Source: Patella vulgata (Eukaryota; Mollusca; Gastropoda; Patellidae). Taken from it: 64,000 nt of DNA. The translations under genes and the position numbers were made by a program. The notes under the pieces were generated by a model. The model was not told where the DNA came from. It made no database searches and worked only from the letters and a program-made list of their open reading frames with translations. Positions 22,901-33,296 of this stretch are shown piece after piece. The DNA lies in NCBI RefSeq assembly GCF_932274485.2, contig NC_065886.2, positions 50,083,501 through 50,147,500 on the forward strand, read 5' to 3'. Within the stretch, counting starts at the first letter, position 1. Each line of letters starts with the position of its first letter.

Positions 22901-25900
22901 CATAGGGTCAAAGGCCGTCATATAACCTCTTCCACTACAACCTGTAAGATCTTCATGTAGTGTAGGCCATCGAAAGTATCAAAAAATGAAACAAAATATA
23001 GATCTGTATTTTAAATTTTGAAGAAAGTCCAAAAAAGACAAGTTAGAAAGATGAATGAATAGTACAATGTACCTGGCAGTAGCTTTCATCTCTCCTTGTA
23101 ATAAGTTTACTTTATATTTAGTTTTACCTTGTAGAGTAATTAAACATTCTAAACATATATCACTTAAAGCTATATTTACCTACAATATACAATAAATACA
23201 TGCAATATACTAGTAATCATGCAATAAGTACTATATGCCATGTAATAACTGCCCGGCCACTTAAAAAAAAATCTCAAAAAAAATAAGGTATGTTTATTAA
23301 TGTAATTTTTAACCAAACATTTGATGGTAACATTAGTATAAATAATGTGAAACAAAAAAAGTCTTCATTAAGCGGTGGAAACACTAGCCGAATGATGTGG
23401 CCGTATCGGTCGACCGAATCAATCGACGTTTAAATTCACCTGGTGTGTCAACTGTCATTCGGCTGAATGATTCGCCTCAATCAAACATGTTTGGTATATT
23501 TGCCTAGTGTGCCCAAATGTAGAATTCATTAGCCAATCACCACTAATCATTCACTCATATTGAGAAGTCACATGATAGTTTGAAGACATTGTCGCCGCCA
23601 TGTTTAATCATGTGACGTGAAAGGTGATGCAATCGAGTGGTGAATCGGGTGAAGCATTCGCCTAGTGTGTCCACCCATTCGGTCAAATAAAATTCAAATG
23701 ATTGAGATAATGTGTCCACCACTTTAGCCAAGTTGGTGCAGAAAATAAAGTCATTAACCAGATTTCATTTTGTCTTTGTAATCAGTACCCAGATAAACTA
23801 TTTTATCCCTCATCTGTACAATAAGTGAAACAAACGTCAAAACATAACACTCACATGCCCAACTAGAAAATGACGTTCAGGTTTGATCACTTTTTCGCTT
23901 TTATCAACTTTTTCCGGTATTTTACACCAAACACATAAATTTAAATAACGATATACTTCATTTATATCAAAATAAACTGTCTGATCCCATTGTGGATTCT
24001 GAAATAATATAAAACATTTTTAAAATCATAAATTACAAAAAGGAATGAGAAAATTTTAATTACAAAAGTCCATCATTTGTTAACTAAGTAAACTTCTGAA
24101 ATGAGAGAGAGAGAGAAATGGGGTTTAATGTCCACTCAACACACACCAGGTCATTTCAGGACTAACATATGGTTCAATTTTATTTAAATAATTCGCTTGC
24201 GCGTAGGGGTCTTTAGCAGTGGGAGGAAACTGGAGGACCCGGAGAAAACCCAGGAGGTTGGACAGGTGACCCTACACCTTGTCACGTACAACCTGGGAAT
24301 CAAAACCACACCAGTTGACTCAATGACAAACCTTATGCCATGAACTAACCATTCGGTCAACCTATCCCCCAAGAATAGACATAACTTGTTTTCCTATATA
24401 GCTTACAATATTAAACTATTCCTGTATTGTAATTTGTATTTATTTAATAGTTCATTATATATTTACCTGACTGGATTTGACTTCTTTTATTTTTTGTACA
24501 TTAGGTATTTCATCTTCACTATCACTACCCATTGCACCTTCAGTCTCAAAACTATGTACACTATCAACATCATCATTTACAACCTATTAGAGTATAAATG
24601 TCATCATCATTCAGAACCTATGTATATAAATCTGATCATCATTTACAGTCGAGGTATACAATACATATTCATAAAGAAGTTATCTCAATATCTGTTAGTA
24701 AGTGCATGGGGGACTGCATTACACATAATTACACGAAACAAATCTACGGAGAAGATACAATTCGCAGAAATCACAAACATACTACATATCAGATTATTTG
24801 TAATTTAGAAATACAATATCAAATTTTCAAAAGCAAATTCTCCTTAAAGCCAGGATTTAAAAACTTGGTTTATCCCACATTTGTATTTAGATGATTTTAA
24901 ATTTTAAAACTGATTAAATAACAATATAAGACTAACCTTAGTAAAGAGACCAGGATCACTATGAGTTCTAGTACGTACTGGAGATAAATCCCTTTTATAA
25001 CCTAGAGAAGGAGATTCTGTTACACTTAATTTCTTCTTACTAGCAGGACTTGCATTATCAATAATCTCTGGTACAAATGTTTTAGCTCTTGGTTTAGCAG
25101 CTGGCAGAGCTTGATTGGGATTCATCTTTGACTTGTCTTGTGGCTGGAGCGACAGTTTTATTTTTGGTTCTTCCCCTCCATCATTTTTAAAACTGATATG
25201 AATAAATTCCTCCCCACCCTCTTGGGCAGCCGACTCCTCTGAGAATTCAAATTCTGTGACATCTTTGAAAGACAAGGGTTCTTCCGTAAATTTAGCATCT
25301 TGGTTGATTTTGTGTTGAGCTCTCTCTAACCTAACCATAAATCTACATACAGAACAATAAAATCAAATCATTACAGAGAGAAATGGGGTTTAACACCCAC
25401 TCGACACAAACTAGGTCATATCAGGACTAACATATAGTTCAATTTTATTTTAATAATTTGCTTGCTCGTCAGGGTCTTTAGCAGTGGGAGGAAACTGGAG
25501 GACCCAGAGAAACCCACGAGGTTGGACAGGTGACCCTACTCCTTGTCATGTACAACTGGGGAATCGAAGCCATGCCAGTTGACTCAATGACAGACCTAAT
25601 GATACAGCACGCACATGCTAACCATTCGGCCACCCAACCCCCAAATCAAATCAATCAGGATTATAATAAATACGTCTCGTTTGGCATTCAGTCAATTTGA
25701 TAAATCAACACTCAACACTGCCATATTGTAAACACTGGAACCTTAGGTTTAATTTTGCTTTTTTAAAATAATCTGCATTCTATACAGATTTTAAAAAAGT
25801 AAAGAGTGATCGATAGAGAAAATATAAAATATGTGTGTGTACCTTTCTCCAGCTGTTTTAATGAGTTTAGCGGCTTGTCTGGTTGATGTTATTCTTGTAG

Positions 25901-28900
25901 TACCAACACATACTAATAAATCACCCTATATAAAATAAAACATACATATATCTATTATTAATTCTATTTACAACATTTTATAGATCATAGAAATTTAAAC
26001 TACTGGAAATTTGATTAAGCATGGCATAGCATAAAATATAAAACATCTTACTCGTCTAATATCAGCTGAAGCAGCAGGAGAATCTGGCATAACAGCATCT
26101 ACCATAACAGCTATATCATATCTATCTAATAGTTGTTCCTGTAATAGATAAAATACTTTAACAGTTATATATATAGTTGTTCATGTAATAGATAAAATAC
26201 TTTAACAGTTATATATCTAATAGTTGTTCATGTAATAGATAAAATACTATAACAGCTATATCTAATAGTTGTTGCTGTAATAGATAAAATACTTTAACAG
26301 TTATAGATCTAATAGTTGTTGCTGTAATAGCTAAAATCAGGGTTCTTAATCCATTTTGAAATGAACCGGCCACGGTTAGGCCTAACGGATAGTCGTCTTT
26401 TCAACAACAAAGATGTTAGTTTATGCATACTCTATTCACGTCAGTAATTGCATAATTCACTAATTGCATCATGTATTTGGGATAATAATAGCCGAAACTC
26501 TGTATAAACAAGACCTTAGTAATTGCATACTTGCATTCATACATCGCTATAATATCCACATTTATAGTCATATTATTTCAGCAACTTGCATTGCATATTC
26601 CTACTTTTGGTTTCATCCAACTAAACGGAAGTTATAAATTAGTAAAAACTACAAGTACATACAAATGTATTTTTTAATTATTTTATTCGTAAGCACATGT
26701 TAATATATATATAAATAACAAAGTATATAAATAACAAAGTAGCACAAATCGGTTTCCGTGTATAGTCGGAACTTTAACAGCTTTATATCTAATAGTTGTT
26801 GGTGTAATAGATAAAATACTTTAATTGTTATATATCATAGTTGTTGGTGTAATAGATCTTTAACAGCTATATAAAAATAGTTGTTCCTGTAACAGATAAA
26901 ATATCTCAAATGAGACAATAATGAGTGAAGATTAAATAAAATATATTCACCTCTTTAAATGACAGTCCAAGAGAAAGAGAATTGTTTTTAAATACTTCTA
27001 TATCATGTGTTACCCATTCTCTTCTTCTAGAATTAACTAACTCTTTATATGGTAAATAATCTAAACACAAAGAAAATAGTAATATACAAATTAACCATCT
27101 ATCATCTTTATAAAATTCACAACTCAACAATGATATCAAACACAAATTAATCTATATATATATATTTAAACTTATATAAAAGCACAAACTAATCTATAAA
27201 ATAATAGTGACAACTAGATTCATGACGAAATAAAAACCTATTGACATAGAACTAAATAGAACCACAAACTATTGACTTAAAACAATGTAAAAACTAACCT
27301 ATAGATAGAGAACAATATAAAAAAGAATCTTTAGGGGTTTTCAGCAGTCTGGAACATTCTACAACTGTAACTTCTAGTTTTCCTGTTATAATATTATGAC
27401 CATTAACAGTGAGATCACGTAGTGGTTTTTCTGGTTCCGGTTGAAAGAAGAAGGGTTTGAATCTCATCTTGTAATTTGGTAATGTGTGTTTCTTTCTTAT
27501 ACTACGTCTTAGCTGAAAAAATATAAAGTAGATTACATGTATAATTCAAATATATTGAAAATAAAACAAATTTGGAATATAATTTTAAACTGCAGTTCTA
27601 TGGCAAAGTTCCTTTTCTAAATAACACTGTCAGAATAACAAAGACAGTATTAGGCCAAATCCTCTATCAAATTTGTATTTATTCTGGTAGCTTAAAGCAC
27701 AGTTAATATAATCCAAACGTCAAAAATATGTACTATTTTAATGTAAAACACAGATCCTTTTTCATTTCGGTTTTTTATAGTTTAAAATTTCGTTTTACGC
27801 ATCCTCCCACTACAACCGGTCAGATCTTCATGTAGTAGAAGCCATCAAAAGTTTAAAAAAAATGAAATATAGATCTGTATTTTAATCAGATTGAGGCTTG
27901 TTCATCTCACTAATGTAAACAATATATATATATAAATAAATATATATATATATAAATAAATATATATATATATATATATAAATTTCAAACTGATCAGATC
28001 AAATAATAAATGTAGACTGTAAAATGTTCACAAGAAAATTGTGGACGTCAAGAGGGACAGACGAGGGCGACAGCAATATACAACCACATTTCCATGTCGG
28101 CATATAAAAAGGAAAGTATTTATAACCTTTTCCTTTAACCTATTATTTTGTGATTGGCAGCTATCAATAATTTCTATAACTGTAAATACAAGCGATTTCC
28201 ATGTAAGATATGCCCACATTTTGCAAGCGATAGACCGAGAACAAGCTAAAAACGTGAATTTTCGTACAATCAGGGGCCATAATCCATGCAGTTAAGGTCC
28301 GATATATGGCTATATCGACAGGAACCGAGATCTTCGGGAGATAAACCTATATTTCAAGTTTCGTTAAAATCGGATAAAAATTGTCGAGTGCCCAGAAAGT
28401 ATAATAATAATTACCTGGGAAACAATAAGATTAGCTATCTGAGGTAATGGACGACCTTCAAAATGAGATTCTACAGCAAAATCAACTTCAGGATCCTAAA
28501 AACAAAAATACTTGATTTTATATTCAGTGAATGATACACTTTAAAATATTCTATACAAGTATATTTGATATACGTTATAATCAAATAAAATATTTAACTA
28601 TAACAAAATCAATAAAATTGTAACAGCATATGGTGCATATATAAATATATATATTTTATCTTTAACATATATCAAATACAAACATATATACCACTTTATT
28701 ATTTCATCATTTAAAGTCATATTCCTATGGCATAATGAGTCAGGATTTTTTATTACATAATCAATGATTCAAAGACATTTCAATTACAGAAAATATGGTT
28801 TAATCCCCCAATGAAATGATGGCAGAGAGGTGTGACAACTTAAGTCAACAAAGGATTATTATTACTGTTAATGATTAAAATATATGAGATAAGTTCATGT

Positions 28901-31900
28901 GTCATCAGTTAACAACTATCTTAAATATTATTTACTTATCTGACATTCAAAATTTACTCATGAATCAATCTAATATATGGTTACTATTACTGTAATGATA
29001 TTTATCACACCAATTACAACACTCAAGTTTGTGTACAATTTATTTCTAAGATGAAAATATAGAAGAGTGGAACATCACAAAAGGTGATCTAAGAATCAAA
29101 CTGTTGACTGCAGTAAAAGTGCTAATGGATATGTCAACGCTATTTTACATTTTGTGGATTTATGATTTGTTTTTGATATTTTTTGTCTATTTCATGTAGA
29201 TTACGGTAAATGTAGTAAACTATACAAAGTTGTCTTTTTGTCGAGTTTCACATTTGTTGTAAACCACATTTCTGTGAAGCGGATTATAGTTTTAATCCTT
29301 TTGTACATGATAATCCACATGCTTAACTCCTCCTACCAGATGACCCTGAAAATATATTACCTGCTCAAAATAAGAAATTTTATCAGGGAAATTTTTCTAT
29401 GGCAAATCAAACCATACTGCCAAATGGCTATCATGTCATTTACAGAAGTTTGAAAGTGTGACTGACACTTTTGCCTGTGCAAATCTTTAACTTAACCTCA
29501 ATAAAATACTGAATTTGATTTTCACCAAATATGGACGAGGTCCTAACTGGATATGAAACATACCTCATAGAAAGAGAAAGACCAATGTGTATAGGGTGTT
29601 CTTGTCAACTGTAACCTTGCATAGCCCTTTAATTTTTTCATCGTTACAGATAAGAAAGCTGATTTATTTAGTACCAAAAAGACATCAAGAGCAATTTGAA
29701 AACCTCCATTATAATCCACTTCAAGTCCTAAATCTAATTCCTGATAATAAAAAAAAAAACAAAGAAAGAAATTCAATAGGATTTAATATGATGGTCCATG
29801 ACAGCAAACTGAAATGTTATTCAATAAATCTGCTTATTGCAGATCTTTCTTTGGGCCTGAATTGTTATATAAACTACAATCTGGTTAAAACACGGATCCA
29901 ATTTCGTTTTGTTTTTATAGTTCAAAATTTCGTTTTACTTGTCTTTACTACACTTGGATCTGGAAGAGTTGTTATTTAACTCGTGTTCTGAATGGTGTCA
30001 GGGATAAGCCAATGAAACGGTCTGTTACGGCGAGCTTTAGGTGTGTTTTTCACAGAACTGTGGGTAATCCACTAGTAACATTAATGCTGATTGGTTAATC
30101 AAATGTCTGACGTCATAGGGTCATGAGTTGGTCTTTTGACCCCTGACGTGACCTATCGCTATAACTTGTCAGATCTTCATGTAGTGCAGGCCATCGAAAG
30201 TATAAAAAAACGAAACGAAATATAGATCTGTATTTTAATCAGATTGGTTAAACTATTAATTAGATATTTATTAACATGACAAGACCTTAATCAACTCTTG
30301 ATGCCATCTTATGCATGAGATTTTCACTGGAATTAAATCTGATCTGCTGCTCAACTGGCATTGATGATTAAATCCAAAAATAGATAATCGAGATTATGTT
30401 TTTTATCGAACCGACTTTCGTAATGATGATCGAGGCTTGGCCTAAAATTCAATCTCTAATATCTCAATTCAGAGTGGAGCAATTTGACTAAAATTTTCAT
30501 CAAATTAACTTTACATTATTTAGTTTTAACTATTATAGTCTGAACTACCAGCTCTTTATCTTATCTTCCATAATGCCAGTTTAATTTAGAAATTAGTACA
30601 AAGATCTTAGTCTGCTTTTACATGTATATCAAAAGCAACTCAGATGAACGTTCCAGGTATACAAGATGTTCTTACCTCTAATTTTTCATCAGCTGTTTGT
30701 ACTACATTTATAACTGTAACATTATTAACTATAGGAAATGTTGTACCTAAATTAAAATCTCTAACCTAGAAAATGAAAAACAAAAAACTTAAAGATACAA
30801 TATTTAAAAAAACATCAAAAGTTTTCATTATTTTATTATTGATTTCATGATATCATCTATTTCTGTTCAAGCATTCTAGACCACCTAGAAAGAACAGCTA
30901 GCCTTTGCCCATGAACCTCAAGATCAAGAAGGTATCTAACCATGGGTTTTTGATGTAATTGTATATTAGTCTTCTGATGCCTCAAGACATTATAATTTCA
31001 GGGTTATTTACCCAAAGTAATAATACTATTCTATACAAGAGGGGCCCACTGCAGATTAACTTAACTGGCTTAAAAAAGTCAACCATTTCTGCTCATTACT
31101 CTATTCCATCTGAGGGATTAAAATTGGAAATATGATAATTCTTTCTACGAAGATGTGACATGCTGTAATGGTCTGTTTATATCCATATATACTTACAATT
31201 ATTTGATCCAGAAATTTACCAGATGTTGTTTGTAATAGTTCCTCAAACTCTCTGTTCATTTTCTTCATCAAAAACCTGTTAAGATATTTTATTGCTTTTT
31301 TTAAAAAGAAAAAAGATTCTTCATATTGAGATTAACTGACTGGGAAATCGACCATTAAACTCAACAACTAGCATAAACAGAGTCAAACGAAATCCATCGT
31401 TTACAGATTCTTTATATTTTTATTCATTATCTTGTATTAAAATCTTTACCCTAATGCAGAACCCAAAGTATAAATCATTTCACATTTAATACATATACAC
31501 TAGTTGCTGCTTTGTTTATGAACAGTGGATGACTGTTTTCCTCATAGTGTCAAAGTGTGAATTACATACAAAATGTCAGAGCCATTGCTTAAATATACAT
31601 TATGCAAGAGTTAAATCTGTCTATTGCAGGTCTTTCTTTAGGCCTGAAATGTCATATAAACTATTCATTAGACATTTATTAACTTGACAAGAACATAAGC
31701 AACTCTCAAACTAAATGGATAATCTAGACTTTGTTTATTATCGTAACAACGGTAACAATGATAATCAAGGCTACATTGTTATTAAATGTGTATTTCTTAG
31801 CTCAGAGTGAAGTAATCTGGCTATACCAACAGCTTGATCAGAAACAAATAATCTTCAAATACAATCAATCTGGACCAGGCATTCATGATACATGTACTAA

Positions 31901-32944
31901 TTTTATTCCCTGTTAATGGCCCAGCTCCTACTTATCAAATTGAACTTTAGGTACGGTATATCTTACCTTCGAACTTGCTGCGTGTCCCTTAGTTCTTGGA
32001 ATAGATATTGTGATAAAATATTGAACCATATGCATGATTGTTTTTTTCCAAGGTTTTCTTTATCTTGTAACTTTTCCTTCAATCCCTAATTAAAAGAAAA
32101 AGTGATTTACATAGGCCATATGATATATATTAATCAATGCAAGGTATTAAATACAATGGAGCCACGGTGGCTAGGTGGTTAAGACGCTGGCTCACTAGCC
32201 TGGAGGTCGGGTGTTCGATCCCTGCATTGGCCGAGAAAGTTCATCCTGATTTTCCGACGTGGTTCCCCTTGTCAGTGGGGCAGAACGGAGGGCCTGACAA
32301 GGACAGCTGTCTAGTCATTCGGATGATACGAAAAACCGAGGTCCCGTGTATACATTAGAATGCACGTAAAAGATCCCTTGGCAGTTGGAATTCGATATAA
32401 GAGTAGGCGATAGTGCCGCTGCCCGGGCAAAATTTCCCTCATAGAACACTGTATGGCGTATGCCCGTCTTCATTAGCCCAGTATAGGAGCAGAACAGTAG
32501 GACGTTAAACCCCATTTCATTTCATTTTTTATTAAATACAATACTACTACTACACCATGATGTTGGATATCTAAATACATGTAAATGACCCTACTCCTTG
32601 TCACGTACAACCTGGGAATCGAAACCATGCCAGTTGACTCAATGACAGACCGTATGATACAGCGCGCGAGTGCTAACCATTCGGCCATCCACCCCCCCCC
32701 CCCATAATATAGGACAACAAAGGAGGTGGTGAGCATTGCAAGAATACATGTACATAGTATGAGGATAGACTGGTTTATAATGATCAAGAGAACTTACCTT
32801 TGGTAACCTGACAGGTGGAAATTGGTCTATGGTTGGTTTTTCAAGCTTCGGTAATCGGCTAAATCGGCTATAGAACAATAATGTCTGGACTAATAACGTC
32901 AGAATGATTCCACCAATAACTGAACATAATATAATGGTAATCAT
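17502..32944 (-). CDS. PDZD8: PDZD8, ER contact-site lipid-transfer protein, complete, 21 coding exons
   Basis: ER-anchored tether and lipid-transfer protein at contacts with late endosomes/lysosomes and mitochondria. Coding exons, 5' to 3' on the minus strand: 32944-32798, 32085-31967, 31275-31197, 30765-30676, 29740-29564, 28495-28415, 27512-27299, 27060-26951, 26138-26052, 25925-25843, 25342-24937, 24583-24467, 23998-23855, 23179-23073, 22522-22319, 21790-21715, 21294-21200, 19982-19819, 19684-19548, 18985-18806, 17945-17502. They total 3261 nt, 1086 aa plus stop, all in phase with GT-AG introns (human PDZD8 about 1154 aa). Order: membrane anchor (residues about 3-24), SMP (about 60-255), PDZ (about 325-405), C2-like (about 555-690), C1 (about 728-777), acidic coiled-coil C-terminus. 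The start is the only ATG giving the anchor, with G at -3. Identification rests on the full domain order and near-identical stretches such as YNGGFQIALDV and RKKHTLPNYKMRFKPFF. Confidence 0.95.
17981..18257 (-). mobile_element. SINE family A, full length, PDZD8 last intron
   Basis: (GA)n tail then AATGGGGTTTAACGTCCACT in inverse, ending at CTAACCATTCGGCCATCC (box A). Same strand as the gene. Confidence 0.88.
18417..18792. mobile_element. MITE family M1 beside a splice donor
   Basis: Flanked by 9-bp near-identical repeats TATATCCTT (18408-18416) and TATATCCTC (18793-18801). On the gene's strand the right duplication covers intron positions +5 to +13 of PDZD8 intron 20, so the element begins 14 nt after the exon 20 donor. 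Confidence 0.8.
19077..19467. mobile_element. MITE family M2
   Basis: TTTAAAGGGGCATTA at the left, TGCATAATGTATGTTTAA at the right; opposite orientation to the 7203 copy. In PDZD8 intron 19. Confidence 0.75.
19983..21199. other. PDZD8 intron 17, no recognised element
   Basis: 1.2 kb of AT-rich intron; no SINE or MITE ends recognised. Confidence 0.5.
21200..21790 (-). CDS. PDZD8: PDZD8 exons 16-17: C1 zinc-finger domain
   Basis: HQFNGAQFPSATYCNFCGKK (exon 16), then IWLKVAFQCDQC and SMICHKKCVEKCQ (exon 17), form an H-x12-C-x2-C-x11-C-x2-C-x4-H-x2-C-x7-C arrangement: the C1 zinc-binding pattern with the same slightly short middle spacing as human PDZD8. The intron splits the domain between GKK and IWL. 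All eight metal ligands are present. C1 domains bind acidic lipids or diacylglycerol; in PDZD8 this domain contributes to endosome binding (family knowledge). Confidence 0.93.
21384..21651 (-). mobile_element. SINE family A, PDZD8 intron 16
   Basis: Near full length, with inverse tail and TGACCATTCGGCCACACC head; sense to the gene. Confidence 0.85.
21980..22205. mobile_element. MITE family M2, degraded piece
   Basis: Weak match to the middle of M2 (AGTCTTGATTATCTATTTTT, AAATGTCTAATTAATAATTC). Confidence 0.4.
22319..24583 (-). CDS. PDZD8: PDZD8 exons 12-15: C2-like region
   Basis: Exons 24583-24467, 23998-23855, 23179-23073 and 22522-22319. NPQWDQTVYFDINEVYRYLN and LCVWCK match the human segment around CLFDIEACHRYLNIALWC, then HFLVGHVNIALSDICLECL matches LICLGHVSLKLEDVALGCL, and LCYGDLTLLVKFSP matches the strand before the C1 domain. 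This looks like a degenerate C2 beta-sandwich. Exon 12 is a poorly conserved acidic linker (GAMGSDSEDE). Confidence 0.85.
22663..23020. mobile_element. MITE family M1, inverted orientation
   Basis: CAATCTGACTAAAACACAGA at the left, GATCTGTATTTTAAATTTTG at the right; in PDZD8 intron 14. No convincing flanking duplication. Confidence 0.78.
23371..23727. mobile_element. MITE-like element M4
   Basis: Left AGCGGTGGAAACACTA and right, inverted, AGTGGTGGACACATTA. The interior repeats words such as CATTCGG and CTAGTGTG, and holds a YY1-like GCCGCCATG and an ATGTGACGTG. In PDZD8 intron 13. Single copy in the window. Confidence 0.55.
24103..24370 (-). mobile_element. SINE family A, PDZD8 intron 12
   Basis: Full body; the head shows a small deletion before CTAACCATTCGGTC. 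Confidence 0.82.
24584..24655 (-). repeat. duplicated acceptor of PDZD8 exon 12
   Basis: On the minus strand the real acceptor CTCTAATAG/GTTGTAAATGATGATG is preceded by an imperfect copy ATACATAG/GTTCTGAATGATGATG and a further GTAAATGATGATC. Two to three units with about 30-bp period. Confidence 0.55.
24697..24730. repeat. dispersed motif, copy 1
   Basis: AAGTGCATGGGGGACTGCAT followed by TACACA. Related copies near 54331 and 63299. Confidence 0.5.
24937..27060 (-). CDS. PDZD8: PDZD8 exons 8-11: PDZ domain and variable linker
   Basis: Exons 27060-26951, 26138-26052, 25925-25843 and 25342-24937. HDIEVFKNNSLSLGLSF holds the carboxylate-loop position (LGLSF for the usual GLGF). VDAVMPDSPAASADIRRGD and LLVCVGTTRITSTRQAAKLI are the classic PDZ core, and ERFMVRLERA is the last strand. 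The rest of exon 11 is a low-complexity linker with a basic/serine stretch (SYKRDLSPVRTRTHSDPG type) before exon 12. A human-like SPAA-x-ADL/IRRGD core is retained. Confidence 0.92.
25374..25642 (-). mobile_element. SINE family A, PDZD8 intron 10
   Basis: Starts 32 bp upstream of the exon 11 acceptor; inverse tail, full body, box A CTAACCATTCGGCC. Confidence 0.85.
26139..26330 (-). repeat. tandem copies of the exon 9 acceptor, part 1
   Basis: Units of about 45 bp carrying TTTTATCTATTACAG then a copy of the exon 9 start (CAACTATTAGATATA on the minus strand). Five or so copies lie upstream of the real acceptor at 26138/26139. Some keep the AG; others read ATTACATG or ATTACACC and have lost it. 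Confidence 0.8.
26331..26765. other. unidentified insertion splitting the acceptor array
   Basis: About 430 bp unlike the array on either side, holding GGTTAGGCCTAACGG and an AT-rich right half. No inverted ends or tRNA-like head recognised. Confidence 0.4.
26766..26905 (-). repeat. tandem copies of the exon 9 acceptor, part 2
   Basis: Array resumes with three units. The outermost keeps TATCTGTTACAGGAACAACT in the minus sense, close to the real junction. Confidence 0.75.
27299..32085 (-). CDS. PDZD8: PDZD8 exons 2-7: SMP lipid-transfer domain
   Basis: Exons 32085-31967, 31275-31197, 30765-30676, 29740-29564, 28495-28415 and 27512-27299. Segments match human PDZD8 closely: LFQELRDTQQVRRFLMKKMN, REFEELLQTTSGK, LGLEVDYNGGFQIALDVFLV, LTRTPYTHWSFSFYE, DPEVDFAVESHFEGRPLPQI and RKKHTLPNYKMRFKPFF. 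SMP domains form a hydrophobic tube that carries glycerolipids between membranes. The end of exon 7 (KLEVTVVECSRLL) leads to the PDZ domain. Confidence 0.94.
27741..27893. mobile_element. MITE family M1, internally deleted
   Basis: Both ends present (AAAACACAGATCC; GATCTGTATTTTAATCAGATT) but only about 150 bp long. Confidence 0.75.
27925..27982. repeat. (TA)n with TAAATA interruptions
   Basis: Three blocks of ATATATATAT separated by AAATAA. Confidence 0.9.
28010..28400 (+). repeat. dispersed mollusc-type repeat
   Basis: Contains GGGGCCATAATCC and GGAGATAAACCTATATTTCA, matching the 1.6-kb region and loosely the 50.4-50.7-kb region. In PDZD8 intron 6. Confidence 0.45.
28500..29560. other. PDZD8 intron 5, nothing recognised
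   Basis: AT-rich intron without identifiable repeats. Confidence 0.5.
29820..30585. mobile_element. MITE family M2 split by an M1 insertion
   Basis: M2 text (TCTGCTTATTGCAGATCTTT to GTTATATAAACTA) stops at 29876 and resumes at 30247 (TTAAACTATTAATTAGATAT), ending near TCCATAATGCCAGTTTAA. Confidence 0.75.
29877..30246. mobile_element. MITE family M1 nested in M2
   Basis: CAATCTGGTTAAAACACGGA to GTATTTTAATCAGATTG, flanked by TATAAACTA (29868-29876) and GTTAAACTA (30247-30255), seven of nine bases equal. Confidence 0.85.
30780..31196. other. PDZD8 intron 3
   Basis: No element recognised. Confidence 0.5.
31590..31845. mobile_element. MITE family M2, right part lost
   Basis: TACATTATGCAAGAGTTAAA and CTTTCTTTAGGCCTGAAATG match the M2 left half; it fades out after about 31840. 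Confidence 0.7.
32158..32529 (+). mobile_element. SINE family B, full-length reference copy
   Basis: Perfect 13-bp flanking duplication TATTAAATACAAT (32145-32157 and 32530-32542). tRNA-like head GGCTAGGTGGTTAAGACGC (box A) and GGTGTTCGATCCC (box B). Long body with TCTAGTCATTCGGATG and TAAAAGATCCCTTGGCAG. 3' end GGACGTTAAACCCCATTTC with an (ATTTC)n tail. 372 bp. Antisense to PDZD8 in intron 1. The intact duplication suggests a young insertion. Confidence 0.92.
32585..32703 (-). mobile_element. SINE family A, head half
   Basis: GACCCTACTCCTTGTCACGT to CTAACCATTCGGCCATCC then a C-run; the 3' half is absent. In PDZD8 intron 1. Confidence 0.82.
32798..32944 (-). CDS. PDZD8: PDZD8 exon 1: N-terminal ER membrane anchor
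   Basis: 49 codons. MITIILCSVIGGIILTLLVQ begins a single hydrophobic helix, followed by TLLFYSRFSR and a proline-rich segment, as in human PDZD8 (short lumenal end, one anchor, then cytosolic SMP). Confidence 0.92.
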
Positions 32945-33290
32945 TGCTGACGGCCAACACCCTAGTATGCTTTTGTATTACTTTTAGTAATCAAAATAAG
33001 AGAAATGTATACATTGTTGTGTTGTTCACGAATACATTGTTATTGTTTGACTCTTACGTCAAAATGTGAATCCAGACTGTTTAAAACGGTAAACATGTAT
33101 AATATCACCTGCTACTTCATTTGTCCAATTTTTACCCGTTCTATCACCACTAATCCATCTACATAATGTTTGCGTATACTGTTAACAAAGAAATTAATCA
33201 ACAATCATAACCGTTTGTAATAATGTGTCTGTTTTACGAAGGACGCCGCCATTTTTAATTTCATAACAAGAGTACTCTCCCTTTACTCAT
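32945..33290 (-). promoter_or_regulatory. likely PDZD8 5' UTR and promoter with YY1 site
   Basis: The minus strand at 33256-33241 reads AAAAATGGCGGCG, the strong YY1 motif usually found just downstream of housekeeping start sites. It is 300 nt upstream of the PDZD8 ATG and on its strand. No TATA box seen. Start near 33260 is inferred. Confidence 0.45.
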
Positions 33291-33296
33291 TTTTTA

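Noticed and set aside
24386-24808. 140-codon plus-strand frame
   Set aside because: Antisense to PDZD8 exon 12 and AT-rich intron; no domain.
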